From an uncultured Fibrobacter sp. (GTDB lineage: Bacteria; Fibrobacterota; Fibrobacteria; Fibrobacterales; Fibrobacteraceae): a DNA stretch of 42,590 bases. The stretch lies in the NCBI RefSeq assembly GCF_947166265.1, contig NZ_CAMVDO010000026.1, positions 1 to 42,590 on the forward strand. Direction: 5' to 3'. Of this stretch, positions 1 to 7,771 are shown one piece after another. A model generated the notes under the pieces. That model was not told where the DNA came from and made no database searches. It worked only from the letters and a program-made list of their open reading frames with translations. The first letter of the stretch is position 1, and each line of letters opens with the position of its first letter. The translations under genes and the position numbers were made by a program.

Positions 1-1884
1 GGGGGCGGTCATGCGGGTATTGAAGCCACGCATGCGGCCTGGAAACTCGGTGTAAAAACGGCCATGCTCACGATGGATATCAATGCCATCGGTCGTATGA
101 GCTGTAACCCGGCCGTAGGCGGGGTGGCCAAAGGTCAGATTGTCCGCGATATTGATGCGCTCGGTGGCCTGATGGGGCTACTCACCGACAAGGCGGGCAT
201 CCAGTTCCGCATGCTCAATATGAGCAAGGGGCCGGCCGTGTGGGGCCCGCGTGCCCAGTGCGACATGAAATACTACAGCGAAGTGGCTCGCGAAGTCATT
301 ACGAACTTGCCTGGGCTTACGGTTATTCAGGGCGAACTGGCCTCGTTTGAACGTATGGTGGACGGCCGTCTGGAACTGTCGCTCCTGAATGGAGAACGCT
401 ACGTGACGCGCTCGCTGGTGATTACCAGTGGAACTTTCCTTGCCTCCAAGATGTTTACCGGGCTTGAAACGAGCATCGGTGGGCGAGTGGGCGAACCTAG
501 TGCGGATAAACTCTCGGAATGCCTTGCCCGTGAAGGTATTGCGCTTCGTCGCCTGAAAACAGGAACACCGAGTCGCCTGGATCCGGATTCCATTGATTTT
601 GATGAATGCGATGTGCAACGCGGTGACGATGCTCCGTGGCCTATGAGCGACCGCCATTTGGCGGAAACCGTTCCTGGTCGCGATGCGAATTATTTCTGGG
701 GAGACCCGGCAAATAAGTTTATCCGTAATGACTGTGTCTGTTGGATCACACGCACGAATCTGAAAACGCACGACATTCTGCGTAGTGGCTTTAAGGATAG
801 CCCGATGTTTAGCGGACGCATTCATGGCAAGGGACCGCGCTACTGCCCGAGTATCGAAGATAAGATTAACCGCTTTGGCGACCGCGACGGCCACCAGTTG
901 TTCCTTGAACCGGAACAGGCGGATATCGGTCGCGTGTACATTAACGGCTTTAGTTCGAGCTTGCCGGCTGACATTCAGCTTGCGGCCATTCACACGATTC
1001 CGGGGCTTACCCGTGCCCGCGTTTTGCAGATTGGCTATGCGGTGGAGTACGATTCTGTCGACGCCACGCAGTTGTTTCCGACTTTTGAATGCAAGAAGGT
1101 TCCTGGACTCTATTTTGCAGGCCAGGTCTGCGGTACGAGCGGTTACGAAGAAGCCGCCGGTCAGGGCCTTTTGGCAGGAATCAACGCGGCCCTCAAGGTC
1201 AAGGGCGAAGAACCTTTGATTCTTGGACGTTCGGATAGCTATCTGGGCGTGATGGCCGATGACTTGGTGAATATTCTGCTCGACGAACCTTACCGCATGT
1301 TCACGAGCCGCGCCGAGTATAGGCTGTTCCTCCGTAGCGACAACGCAGAGACTCGCCTCAAGGATCGCGCCCATAAGATTGGTATGATTTCGGACAGCGA
1401 CTACTCCGATTGGATGCGCCGTCAGGAATTGATGGCGACTGCCCGCACCCGCATGACCGAAGAATCGGCAACGCCCGACCAGGCTAACCCGATTCTCGAA
1501 GCCGGTGGCCAGGCTCTTTCGACTGAGCGTACCCGCTGGATCAATGTGCTGCGCCGTCCGGGAATCGACCCTGAGCAATTGTTCCGGACCGCGCTGCCCG
1601 ACTTGAATCTGACTCGCCGCGACCAGTGGTTCATGTATGCCGAAGAAATCTATGCAGGATTCTTCGACCGTCAGGCCCGCGAAATCGACGACCAGAAGAA
1701 GATGGAATCCGTGCGCCTGCCGGAAAACTTCGACTACATGCAGGTGACTGCCGTGAGTATCGAAAGCCGCCAACGTCTAAATGCCCACAAACCGCTGACG
1801 CTCGGTCAGGCGAGCCGTATTCCCGGCGTACGCCCCGCCGACATTACCGTGCTTGCTCATTGGCTTGAAAATAGGCGTTTTTAG
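1..1884 (+). CDS. mnmG: tRNA uridine-5-carboxymethylaminomethyl modification enzyme MnmG (5' truncated by window edge)
   Basis: FAD-binding subunit of the MnmE-MnmG complex that installs the cmnm5 group on the wobble uridine of several tRNAs. The reading frame is open from base 1, which encodes the tail of the dinucleotide-binding loop (GGGHAGIEA), so only about ten N-terminal residues lie outside the window. Both family signatures are present: GPRYCPSIEDKI (about bases 835-870) and AGQVCGTSGYEEAAGQG (about 1120-1170). The visible 627 codons plus the missing start match the usual family length of about 630. The C-terminal helical domain ends normally at the TAG stop. A long open frame on the opposite strand is only a shadow of its codon use. 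Identification is secure. Confidence 0.97.
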   Translation, partial: GGGHAGIEATHAAWKLGVKTAMLTMDINAIGRMSCNPAVGGVAKGQIVRDIDALGGLMGLLTDKAGIQFRMLNMSKGPAVWGPRAQCDMKYYSEVAREVITNLPGLTVIQGELASFERMVDGRLELSLLNGERYVTRSLVITSGTFLASKMFTGLETSIGGRVGEPSADKLSECLAREGIALRRLKTGTPSRLDPDSIDFDECDVQRGDDAPWPMSDRHLAETVPGRDANYFWGDPANKFIRNDCVCWITRTNLKTHDILRSGFKDSPMFSGRIHGKGPRYCPSIEDKINRFGDRDGHQLFLEPEQADIGRVYINGFSSSLPADIQLAAIHTIPGLTRARVLQIGYAVEYDSVDATQLFPTFECKKVPGLYFAGQVCGTSGYEEAAGQGLLAGINAALKVKGEEPLILGRSDSYLGVMADDLVNILLDEPYRMFTSRAEYRLFLRSDNAETRLKDRAHKIGMISDSDYSDWMRRQELMATARTRMTEESATPDQANPILEAGGQALSTERTRWINVLRRPGIDPEQLFRTALPDLNLTRRDQWFMYAEEIYAGFFDRQAREIDDQKKMESVRLPENFDYMQVTAVSIESRQRLNAHKPLTLGQASRIPGVRPADITVLAHWLENRRF

Positions 1885-1981
1885 CTTAAAAAACATAATT
1901 TTTAATTGCAAAACCTAGGAATGGCCAGAAATTTTACTATTTTTGCGCCGTCAAATTAACAATATTTCCAAGAGGTCTATT

Positions 1982-2269
1982 ATGTCAGAAGAAACTGAAG
2001 TCAAATCCACAGAAGAAGTTAAGCCTCAGGAAACAAAATCCCAAGAAAAGAAGGCCCCGGCCAAGAAGAAGCGCCCCCTGAACGCCAAGCGTAAGGGTCC
2101 TGCCGCTCCCAAGAAACCGGCTGTCTTTAGCGATTCCCTGGAAGAACGTTTCCCTGCCCTCGCCGCCAAGCTCAAGAAGAAAATTGAAGACGACATTAAG
2201 CAGAAAATCAAGGATGCCCAGAACGACCCCAAGGTCAAGAAGGCCTCTGAAAAGTTCGCTGGCAAGTAA
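1982..2269 (+). CDS. Small Lys/Ala/Pro-rich basic protein, unknown function
   Basis: Encodes 95 residues. The ATG at 1982 is preferred over an upstream TTG (1943) because AAGAGG lies about 8 bases before it and the extra N-terminal codons overlap promoter-like DNA. The N-terminal half is low-complexity, Glu/Lys first and then Lys/Ala/Pro (a KKAPAKKKRP-like tract). The second half (residues about 50-95) is predicted helical with alternating Lys and Asp/Glu. There is no signal peptide or membrane segment. The Ala/Lys/Pro-rich stretch resembles tails of bacterial histone-like and nucleic-acid-binding proteins, but no family is recognised. It stands alone between mnmG and an intrinsic terminator at 2296. 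Confidence 0.75.
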   Translation: MSEETEVKSTEEVKPQETKSQEKKAPAKKKRPLNAKRKGPAAPKKPAVFSDSLEERFPALAAKLKKKIEDDIKQKIKDAQNDPKVKKASEKFAGK

Positions 2270-2295
2270 TCGCGGATTTCTTCGACAGATTATGG

Positions 2296-2328
2296 TACCG
2301 CAGGTCTCTGAACCCGCGGTATTTTTTT
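2296..2328 (+). terminator. Intrinsic terminator after the small basic protein gene
   Basis: TACCGCAGG (2296-2304) pairs with CCCGCGGTA (2313-2321) with one A-C mismatch, followed by a T tract. It lies 27 bases after the stop at 2269. Confidence 0.75.
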
Positions 2329-2433
2329 ATCCTGTCATGACGGCATTACTTTTTTATTGAAATAAAATACCTTTTATAGACAGATTTGTATTTTGTATTT
2401 ACATTTGTTAAAAATTTTACAAGGAGAAATCTA

Positions 2434-3039
2434 ATGCGTAAATTGCTCACTATCCTCGCTCTCGGTTGCTCGCTCTGCATGGTTGCTTGCAGTAGCGGTG
2501 GTAAGTCTGTAACCCGTATCGACGAAAAGTCTACGACGGACCTTTCGGGTAAGTGGAACGACACGGACTCTCGTCTGGTGGCCGATGAAATGATCACGAG
2601 CTGCTTGTCTAGCGCCCGTATCGAAAAGATGATTGGCGAAATGGGCAAGACTCCGACAGTCGTGATCGGCAAGGTGCGCAATAAGAGCCACGAACATATT
2701 AGCGTTGAAACCTTTGTCAAGGATATGGAACGCGCCCTGTTGAATTCGGGGGCTGTAGACTTTGTTGCTAACTCTTCTGAACGCGCCGAACTGCGCGAAG
2801 AAGTGATGGATCAGCGTGGCAATGCTACCGAAGAAACTGCCAAGGCCCTGGGTATGGAATCGGGCGCCGACTGGATGCTGACCGGTACCATCAACACCAT
2901 CGTGGACCAGGAAGGCGGCCAGTCCGTTATCTTCTATCAGGTGGACCTCGAACTCACCGACCTGCAGAGCCACAAGAAGCTCTGGATGGGCGACAAGAAG
3001 ATCAAGAAGTTCATCTCTAAGGATTCCGTGAAGCTCTAA
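2434..3039 (+). CDS. LpoB-family lipoprotein (penicillin-binding protein activator-like)
   Basis: Encodes 201 residues. The ATG at 2434 follows a good AAGGAG (2421-2426), so the earlier in-frame start at 2386 is rejected. A type II signal peptide ends at lipobox MVAC (Cys at about residue 19), followed by a Ser/Gly linker, so the product is a lipoprotein. The rest matches the LpoB/PF13036 pattern: a helix-rich start with DSRLVADEMI, then a mixed domain ending in YQVDLELTDLQSHKKLW and a KIKKF tail, which is the hallmark strand of the family. In enterobacteria LpoB activates PBP1b from the outer membrane. Here activation of a class A PBP is inferred from the family only. It is monocistronic, with a terminator at 3071. 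Confidence 0.85.
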   Translation: MRKLLTILALGCSLCMVACSSGGKSVTRIDEKSTTDLSGKWNDTDSRLVADEMITSCLSSARIEKMIGEMGKTPTVVIGKVRNKSHEHISVETFVKDMERALLNSGAVDFVANSSERAELREEVMDQRGNATEETAKALGMESGADWMLTGTINTIVDQEGGQSVIFYQVDLELTDLQSHKKLWMGDKKIKKFISKDSVKL

Positions 3040-3070
3040 TCTTTTCTGTCTTCACGCGTAACCATTAAAT

Positions 3071-3096
3071 AACCTCGGGCAACCGGGGTTATTTTT
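3071..3096 (+). terminator. Intrinsic terminator after the lpoB-like gene
   Basis: AACCTCGG (3071-3078) and CCGGGGTT (3083-3090) form an 8-bp stem with one T-G wobble and a GCAA loop, followed by ATTTTT. Confidence 0.85.
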
Positions 3097-3132
3097 CTAT
3101 CTTTGGGATATTCCCACGAAACGATTTAGACT

Positions 3133-4305
3133 ATGATCAGTATTACCAAGCTTTTGATGGACACGCCGAATTACGGCGATCAGCTGCGTTACGAACCTAA
3201 GGCCCATGAATGCAAGAACGGTGTTGCGCCGGGTCGTGGCCCTGTGGTGGTGTGGAACTGCACCAAGACTTGTAATCTTAGCTGTGTGCACTGCTACGCC
3301 CGTTCCGAGGCAATCAAGTACCAAAACGAACTGACGCATGAAGAAGGTATTGCGCTGATCGACCAGCTTGCCGATTTCAAGGTTCCGGTGATTCTGTTCA
3401 GCGGTGGAGAACCGTTGCTTCGTCCGGATTTCTTTGAACTCGCAAACTATGCCGCAAGCAAGGGCATTCGTCCGACCATCAGTACGAACGGAACCTGCAT
3501 AACGCTCGATGTCGCCCAGAAACTCAAGGACATGGGGGTGGGTTACGTGGGCATTAGCCTGGACGGCTGCGAGGCGACACATGACAAGTTCCGCGGCAAG
3601 GAAGGCGCCTATAGGCTTGCACTTCGTGGTATCCGCAATTGTGTGGCTACAGGCCAGAAGGTGGGGCTCCGCTTTACAATTACGCGCTACAACGTGCAGG
3701 ACCTGAATGCGATATTTGACTTGCTTGAAGCCGAAAACATCGACCGCGTGTGCTTCTACCACCTGGTTTACAGTGGCCGTGGCTCGGCCATGGTTGCAAA
3801 CGACCTGAATCATGAAGAAAGTCGCAAGGCAATGGACTTGATTATCGACCGTACGCTCGATTTTAAGAAGCGCGGAATCGACAAGGAAATTTTGACGGTG
3901 GATAACCACGCCGATGCCGTCTATCTGTACCGCCGTATGCAACGTGAAGACCCGGCCCGTGCGGAAAAGGTGCTGGAACTTATCCAGCGTAATGGCGGTA
4001 ACCGCAGCGGTATGGCCTTTGGCAACATCGACAGCATCGGTAACGTTCACCCTGACCAGTTCACGCAGTACATTACGCTCGGGAATGTTCGCGAACGTAG
4101 CTTCGGTGAAATCTGGAGCGACGAAAGCAATCCGATTATGGCGGGCCTCAAGAATAGGAAACCCATCCTGAAGGGGCGTTGTCCCAAGTGCGCCTACCTG
4201 AACCTGTGCAACGGCAATTTCCGTACTCGCGCCGAAGCGGTGACCGGAGATTTCTGGGAACAGGATCCGGCCTGCTACCTGACCGACGAAGAAGTCGGCT
4301 TGTAG
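3133..4305 (+). CDS. ahbC: AhbC-like radical SAM enzyme (12,18-didecarboxysiroheme deacetylase)
   Basis: Encodes 390 residues. Radical-SAM motif C47-x3-C51-x2-C54 (CNLSCVHC) binds the 4Fe-4S cluster that cleaves SAM. FSGGEPLLRPD follows as the SAM-binding GGE motif. A Cys-rich C-terminal SPASM-like region (CPKCAYLNLC ... DPACYL, about residues 350-385) should bind an auxiliary cluster. The N-terminal extension starting MISITKLL and the motif PVVVWNCTKTCNLSCVHC are typical of the AhbC/NirJ group. In the siroheme-dependent pathway AhbC removes the two acetate side chains of didecarboxysiroheme to give Fe-coproporphyrin III. NirJ of heme d1 synthesis is close in sequence, but no other nir gene is here, whereas siroheme decarboxylase and AhbD genes are, so AhbC is preferred. 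Confidence 0.88.
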   Translation: MISITKLLMDTPNYGDQLRYEPKAHECKNGVAPGRGPVVVWNCTKTCNLSCVHCYARSEAIKYQNELTHEEGIALIDQLADFKVPVILFSGGEPLLRPDFFELANYAASKGIRPTISTNGTCITLDVAQKLKDMGVGYVGISLDGCEATHDKFRGKEGAYRLALRGIRNCVATGQKVGLRFTITRYNVQDLNAIFDLLEAENIDRVCFYHLVYSGRGSAMVANDLNHEESRKAMDLIIDRTLDFKKRGIDKEILTVDNHADAVYLYRRMQREDPARAEKVLELIQRNGGNRSGMAFGNIDSIGNVHPDQFTQYITLGNVRERSFGEIWSDESNPIMAGLKNRKPILKGRCPKCAYLNLCNGNFRTRAEAVTGDFWEQDPACYLTDEEVGL

Positions 4306-4308
4306 CAC

Positions 4309-4400
4309 GTCATTGCGCAGAGCGTGGCGAGCTTGCCGATTTTATTAAGGTCCCTGAGCCTGCCCGAAGGGCCGCAAGGTTCGTTGTCGAAGGATTTAAA
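4309..4400 (+). repeat. Composite short-repeat island between ahbC and ahbAB (includes TGAGCCTG-core hairpin)
   Basis: The 102-base gap contains ACGTCATTGCG (also at 22185), TTTATTAAGGTCC (a related string lies in hemA and hemC), and a hairpin TCCC-TGAGCCTGCCCGAA-GGG at about 4351-4372. It ends with GTCGAAGGAT. The island is open in frame with ahbAB, which is why a longer reading frame starting at 4324 exists. I place the real start downstream at 4408. Confidence 0.75.
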
Positions 4401-4407
4401 GAAGAAC

Positions 4408-5535
4408 ATGACAGAACTTGAATATCATCTTCTCGCCATTATCCAAGACGCCTTCCCATTAGAAGAACGTCCGTATCAGGTGTTGGCCGAGCAGCTTGGC
4501 TCCGACGAACAGATTGTTTTTGCCGCTGTCGAAAATTTGCGGCAGTCTGGCGTTATCCGTCGCATTGGGGGAGTGTACGATTCCAAGGCGCTAGGCTTTA
4601 TTTCTCGCCTTTGTGCGGGCAAGGTGCCGACGGTTCTGACCGGTGCTGCCGACGATTCTGCCTTAGAGGTGTTCGCTGCCACCGTTAATGAGATTCCTGC
4701 GATTACGCACAATTATGTGCGCAGTCATGAGTACAACGTTTGGTTCACGGTTATTGCCCAATCCGAAGATGAAATTCAGAAGCTTGTCGAAGACGTTTGC
4801 TCTAAAACGAAATTGAACGACGTTCATATACTCTCTGCAACCAAGAAGTTCAAGATCAACACGGTGATGGGTGCTGGTTTAGGCGAGAGACGTGGTTTGG
4901 CTTGCTCACCAACCAAGACTGAAGACGAAAAAGGTGTCATCCTGAGTGGAGCGCAAAGCGCGAAATCGAAGGATCTCGAGAAGAAGTCATTAACTGACTG
5001 CGACCGCATCCGGATCCACATTGCCTGCGCCGACATTCCGCATACTTTAACTCCGTTCAAGGATTGGGGCGTCTCGTGTGATGAACTCCGTGAGGACTTA
5101 TCTCTGAAACGTATGCGCCGCTTCGGAGCGATTCTTCGCCATCAAGAAGCGGGCTTCGCCTACAACGCTATGGTTTGTTTTAAACTAGACGGGATGGATC
5201 ATCAACCATGTAAGGTCCCTGCCTGCACTGTGGTTCGACAAGCTCACCAACCGTGTAAGGTCCCTGCCTGCACTGAGCCTGGTCGAAGTGATCCTGCCGA
5301 AGGGCCACAACAAGGCGGAGCAATTTTGGCGCAAAAGCCCTATATTTCGCATAGCTACAATCGCCCTGCGTTTGAAGGTTTCCCGTACACGCTTTATGCC
5401 ATGATGCATGCCCAGTCTGCCGAAGAACTGGACCGCAATATTAAAGAGGCCGCCGAATCGATCGGCAACCCTGATTACGTTGTTTTGCATTCGGTGCGTG
5501 AACTCAAGAAAACGAGTTTTCGCTTTTTCGCTTAG
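4408..5535 (+). CDS. ahbAB: Fused siroheme decarboxylase AhbA-AhbB (two Lrp/AsnC-like halves), with repeat-derived insertions
   Basis: Encodes 375 residues from ATG 4408. AhbA and AhbB belong to the AsnC/Lrp fold and together decarboxylate siroheme at C12 and C18. Half 1 (about 1-155) has a winged-helix (VLAEQLGSDEQIVFAAVENL), then SGVIRRIGGVYDSKALGF and ITHNYVR. Half 2 (about 197-375) repeats this layout: RMRRFGAILRHQEAGFAYNAM, then ISHSYNRP, FPYTLYAMMH, and a C-terminal VLHSVRELKKTSFRFF typical of AhbB. The halves are usually separate ~150-170-residue proteins. Two stretches look foreign: residues about 171-194 and 262-305, encoded by interspersed repeats; the second contains HQPCKVPACT twice. 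The second interrupts the ligand-binding domain between strands, probably as a surface loop. The gene follows ahbC on the same strand. Confidence 0.88.
   Translation: MTELEYHLLAIIQDAFPLEERPYQVLAEQLGSDEQIVFAAVENLRQSGVIRRIGGVYDSKALGFISRLCAGKVPTVLTGAADDSALEVFAATVNEIPAITHNYVRSHEYNVWFTVIAQSEDEIQKLVEDVCSKTKLNDVHILSATKKFKINTVMGAGLGERRGLACSPTKTEDEKGVILSGAQSAKSKDLEKKSLTDCDRIRIHIACADIPHTLTPFKDWGVSCDELREDLSLKRMRRFGAILRHQEAGFAYNAMVCFKLDGMDHQPCKVPACTVVRQAHQPCKVPACTEPGRSDPAEGPQQGGAILAQKPYISHSYNRPAFEGFPYTLYAMMHAQSAEELDRNIKEAAESIGNPDYVVLHSVRELKKTSFRFFA
4936..4976 (+). repeat. GTCATCCTGAG...TCGAAGGATCT repeat inside ahbAB
   Basis: Starts GTCATCCTGAG and ends CGAAGGATCT. The outer bases ATCC and GGAT are complementary, and an inner GCGCAAAGCGC is near-palindromic. 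It is read in frame as the linker between the two siroheme decarboxylase halves. The same ends recur in hemC (9649 and 9752). Confidence 0.75.
5195..5310 (+). repeat. Compound repeat insertion inside the second AhbB-like half
   Basis: Contains a direct duplication of about 46 bases: GTAAGGTCCCTGCCTGCACTG occurs at about 5210 and again at about 5255. It also carries two core hairpins in opposite orientation, TGG-TTCGACAAGCTCA-CCA (5231-5249) and CAC-TGAGCCTGGTCGAA-GTG (5271-5290, perfect 3-bp arms). The whole stretch is open and in frame, adding about 43 residues. Confidence 0.8.
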
Positions 5536-5542
5536 AAGGCTG

Positions 5543-6352
5543 TTATTTTACCCGCATTTCGATTCCTACGCGGTGTCCGGTTTCAAAGCCGAATAGCGTA
5601 CCTTCGTGCATTTCGTAATTCAGTCCGAACCCGATGGGTAGACTAAAAATGTTGAAGTAGCGCATGGCGTCGAATCTGATTTTCATTCCGCGGTACTTGT
5701 CCTTCATTCCGCGATAAGGCTTGTCCAGGTTCCTGTTTTCGGACTCTTCGATTCGTGCCTGGTACAGAAACGTTTCGCTCAGCATCCAGCCTGTGTTAAG
5801 CGAGTTGTTCCAGCCTGGTTTCCATACAAGCGATGCCTTGAATCCAAACTCATCACCGGGCTTGTAGTTCTTGTTTTCGAGGAATGTGTTGTAGCGAATC
5901 GCTGTGCCGACTGTTAAATTCTTAGAAACTCGTAGCAGCGTGAACGGTTCCACATTCAGACGGTGGAAACGGTTCTTTTGCGAACCTTCGCCGGGCGGAA
6001 ATCTCCAGCCGATATTCAACCCCAGGTAGGGGAGTATCAGGCCTTTGGCGCCAAAATAAGTTTCGTTGAATCCGTTTACGTGCAAATTGCAGTAATTGTG
6101 AAGGTACCCCTCGGTCGAATATTCGTAGCTGTAGCTCAAGAAACGGAATGCTCCGTCTAAGTAAAGGCTTAGGCGCGGGTGTACCGCATACTCCGCCGAA
6201 AGCTCCAGGTCGCCGCTGTAAACGTCTTCGTCTAATTCGACGGTCCCCTGAATGCCTAATGAGGTTGCCGGAGCTGCAATCGGGTGCAGACGCTCCGTAG
6301 CAAGGCATGCCACGCAGACAAGAAGCAAAATACATCCGATTCTATTCACCAT
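5543..6352 (-). CDS. Predicted outer-membrane beta-barrel protein, unknown function
   Basis: Encodes 269 residues with an N-terminal signal peptide (MVNRIGCILLLVCVACLA, cleavage near residue 18-26). The mature part is made of alternating short hydrophobic/aromatic strands such as DLELSAEYAV, RLSLYLDGAFRF and NLTVGTAIRYNTF, separated by polar turns, as in an 8-12-strand barrel. It ends with GIEMRVK instead of the usual terminal Phe. It is convergent with ahbAB, whose stop lies 7 bases away, and divergent from the CotH gene. No family is recognised beyond barrel character. A periplasmic beta-sandwich is the alternative. Confidence 0.7.
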   Translation of the reverse strand: MVNRIGCILLLVCVACLATERLHPIAAPATSLGIQGTVELDEDVYSGDLELSAEYAVHPRLSLYLDGAFRFLSYSYEYSTEGYLHNYCNLHVNGFNETYFGAKGLILPYLGLNIGWRFPPGEGSQKNRFHRLNVEPFTLLRVSKNLTVGTAIRYNTFLENKNYKPGDEFGFKASLVWKPGWNNSLNTGWMLSETFLYQARIEESENRNLDKPYRGMKDKYRGMKIRFDAMRYFNIFSLPIGFGLNYEMHEGTLFGFETGHRVGIEMRVK

Positions 6353-6497
6353 ATAGATAAATATATGAAATGTACTTTGCTTTTTCGAATTGCTTTTTCT
6401 AAAAAATACAGGCTAATTTGAATAAAAACATTCGTTGACCTGTACAAATGAATTTTTGGGTCTTGTTTTGTCAAGAAAACACCTATATTTTATACAG

Positions 6498-7748
6498 ATG
6501 AACGTGTCCTGTCGATATCCGTGGCTTGTGCTTGTGGCGGCTTTGCTTTGTTGCCTGTCTGCGTGTTATTGGGCCGAGACCGAAGAAAATCCCGAATATC
6601 TGCCTATGGACGATTCCTTGTACCCGTATGCAGGTGTTCCGCGTCTTGTCATTGAAACCGAAAATTTTGCGGGTATCCGTGACCGCGAAACAGAAATCCC
6701 GTCGCGAATGCAGATTTACGGTGAAAATTCACCTGAAAGCGAAGTCTTTACACTGACGGTGCGCGGACGTGGTAATTCCAGCTTCATGATGCCTAAATAC
6801 GGCATGAAACTGGAACTTGAAGATAAAGTAAACTTGCTGGGAATGCCCAAGAGCCGCGATTGGGCTCTCATTGCGAATTTTGGTGATAAGACCCATTTGC
6901 GCAACTACATGATGACTCGCCTTTCGGAATGGCTGGGGGCTCGTTGGACTCCCAGGATGCGTTTTGTCGAAGTCTATCTGAACCGAAACTACATGGGACT
7001 TTATCTGCTATCGGAATCGGTCAAGGTAGCAAAGGAACGTGTGAATATTGATAAAAACGACACGACATTTCTTGTTGAAAAGGAAGATTCGAAAAAATTC
7101 GATCCGCCGTATGTGCTCACGGATAATGACTATTACTATCACATAAAGTCGCCGAAGGATCCTTCGCCGGAAACGGAAAAATTGCTTCTGGATTTCTTGA
7201 ATGATTTTGAACATTTTATAATGCACCAGTATTTCCGTAATCGCGAAGAAATCCTGAAATGGATTGACTTGAAGGACTACCTGCTTTTTTATTGGGTTCA
7301 GGAATATTCTAAAAATGAAGATGGTAACTATGCCCGCAGCGTTTTCTTTACGTGGAAAAAAGGGGAGCCTGTTCATTTTGGGCCTCTCTGGGATTTTGAC
7401 TTGGCTTTTGGAAATGCATCACGTGAGCAAAATCAGAATCCCGAAGACTGGTTTATTCGTCGGTATCGCCTGAACTACTATATCATGGAAAATTCGCTGG
7501 TCGATAGTGCAGCTACTGTTTACTGGAATGAACATCGCGAGGTATTCAAGTCCTTGATCGATAGCATTCCTGTTTATCGCGCGATGATTGAGGATGCCGT
7601 TAAAAATGAATATCGCCGCTGGCCCGTTCTGAACAATACCGAGAACTGGGCGCTCAAGGACCCCTACGACAGTTACGACGAAGCAATTGAAGCGATGACG
7701 ACTTGGATGAAAAAACGCTTTGAATGGATCGACAAAAAGTTGAAGTAA
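6498..7748 (+). CDS. CotH-family lipoprotein (CotH kinase-like)
   Basis: Encodes 416 residues from ATG 6498. The earlier in-frame start at 6435 would add 21 non-signal residues. The signal peptide ends at lipobox LSAC, giving an outer- or inner-membrane lipoprotein. The CotH fold is evident: RGRGNSSF near residue 85, then KYGMKLEL and KSRDWALIANFGDKTHLRNYM (given in part), YLNRNYMGLYLLSESVK, FLVEKED, and the catalytic-region motif GPLWDFDLAFGN near residue 300. Spore-coat CotH phosphorylates coat proteins. In Gram-negative fibre degraders CotH-like proteins are often found with secreted or cell-surface proteins, and their substrate is unknown. It ends 23 bases before hemA and may be co-transcribed with it. 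Confidence 0.85.
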   Translation: MNVSCRYPWLVLVAALLCCLSACYWAETEENPEYLPMDDSLYPYAGVPRLVIETENFAGIRDRETEIPSRMQIYGENSPESEVFTLTVRGRGNSSFMMPKYGMKLELEDKVNLLGMPKSRDWALIANFGDKTHLRNYMMTRLSEWLGARWTPRMRFVEVYLNRNYMGLYLLSESVKVAKERVNIDKNDTTFLVEKEDSKKFDPPYVLTDNDYYYHIKSPKDPSPETEKLLLDFLNDFEHFIMHQYFRNREEILKWIDLKDYLLFYWVQEYSKNEDGNYARSVFFTWKKGEPVHFGPLWDFDLAFGNASREQNQNPEDWFIRRYRLNYYIMENSLVDSAATVYWNEHREVFKSLIDSIPVYRAMIEDAVKNEYRRWPVLNNTENWALKDPYDSYDEAIEAMTTWMKKRFEWIDKKLK

Positions 7749-7771
7749 GAAGTTTTTTCTACTTTTGAGCC

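Noticed and set aside
178-1773. Long open frame on the minus strand opposite mnmG
   Set aside because: Exactly antisense to a certain gene, with His/Arg/Ala-rich low-quality sequence typical of codon-bias shadows.
3133-4305. NirJ of heme d1 synthesis
   Set aside because: Sequence is similar, but no nirS, nirF or other nir genes occur here and AhbD/AhbAB-like genes do, so AhbC fits better.
4324-4407. N-terminal extension of ahbAB from a GTG at 4324
   Set aside because: Encoded entirely by repeat DNA; the family start MTELEYHLLAII lies at 4408.
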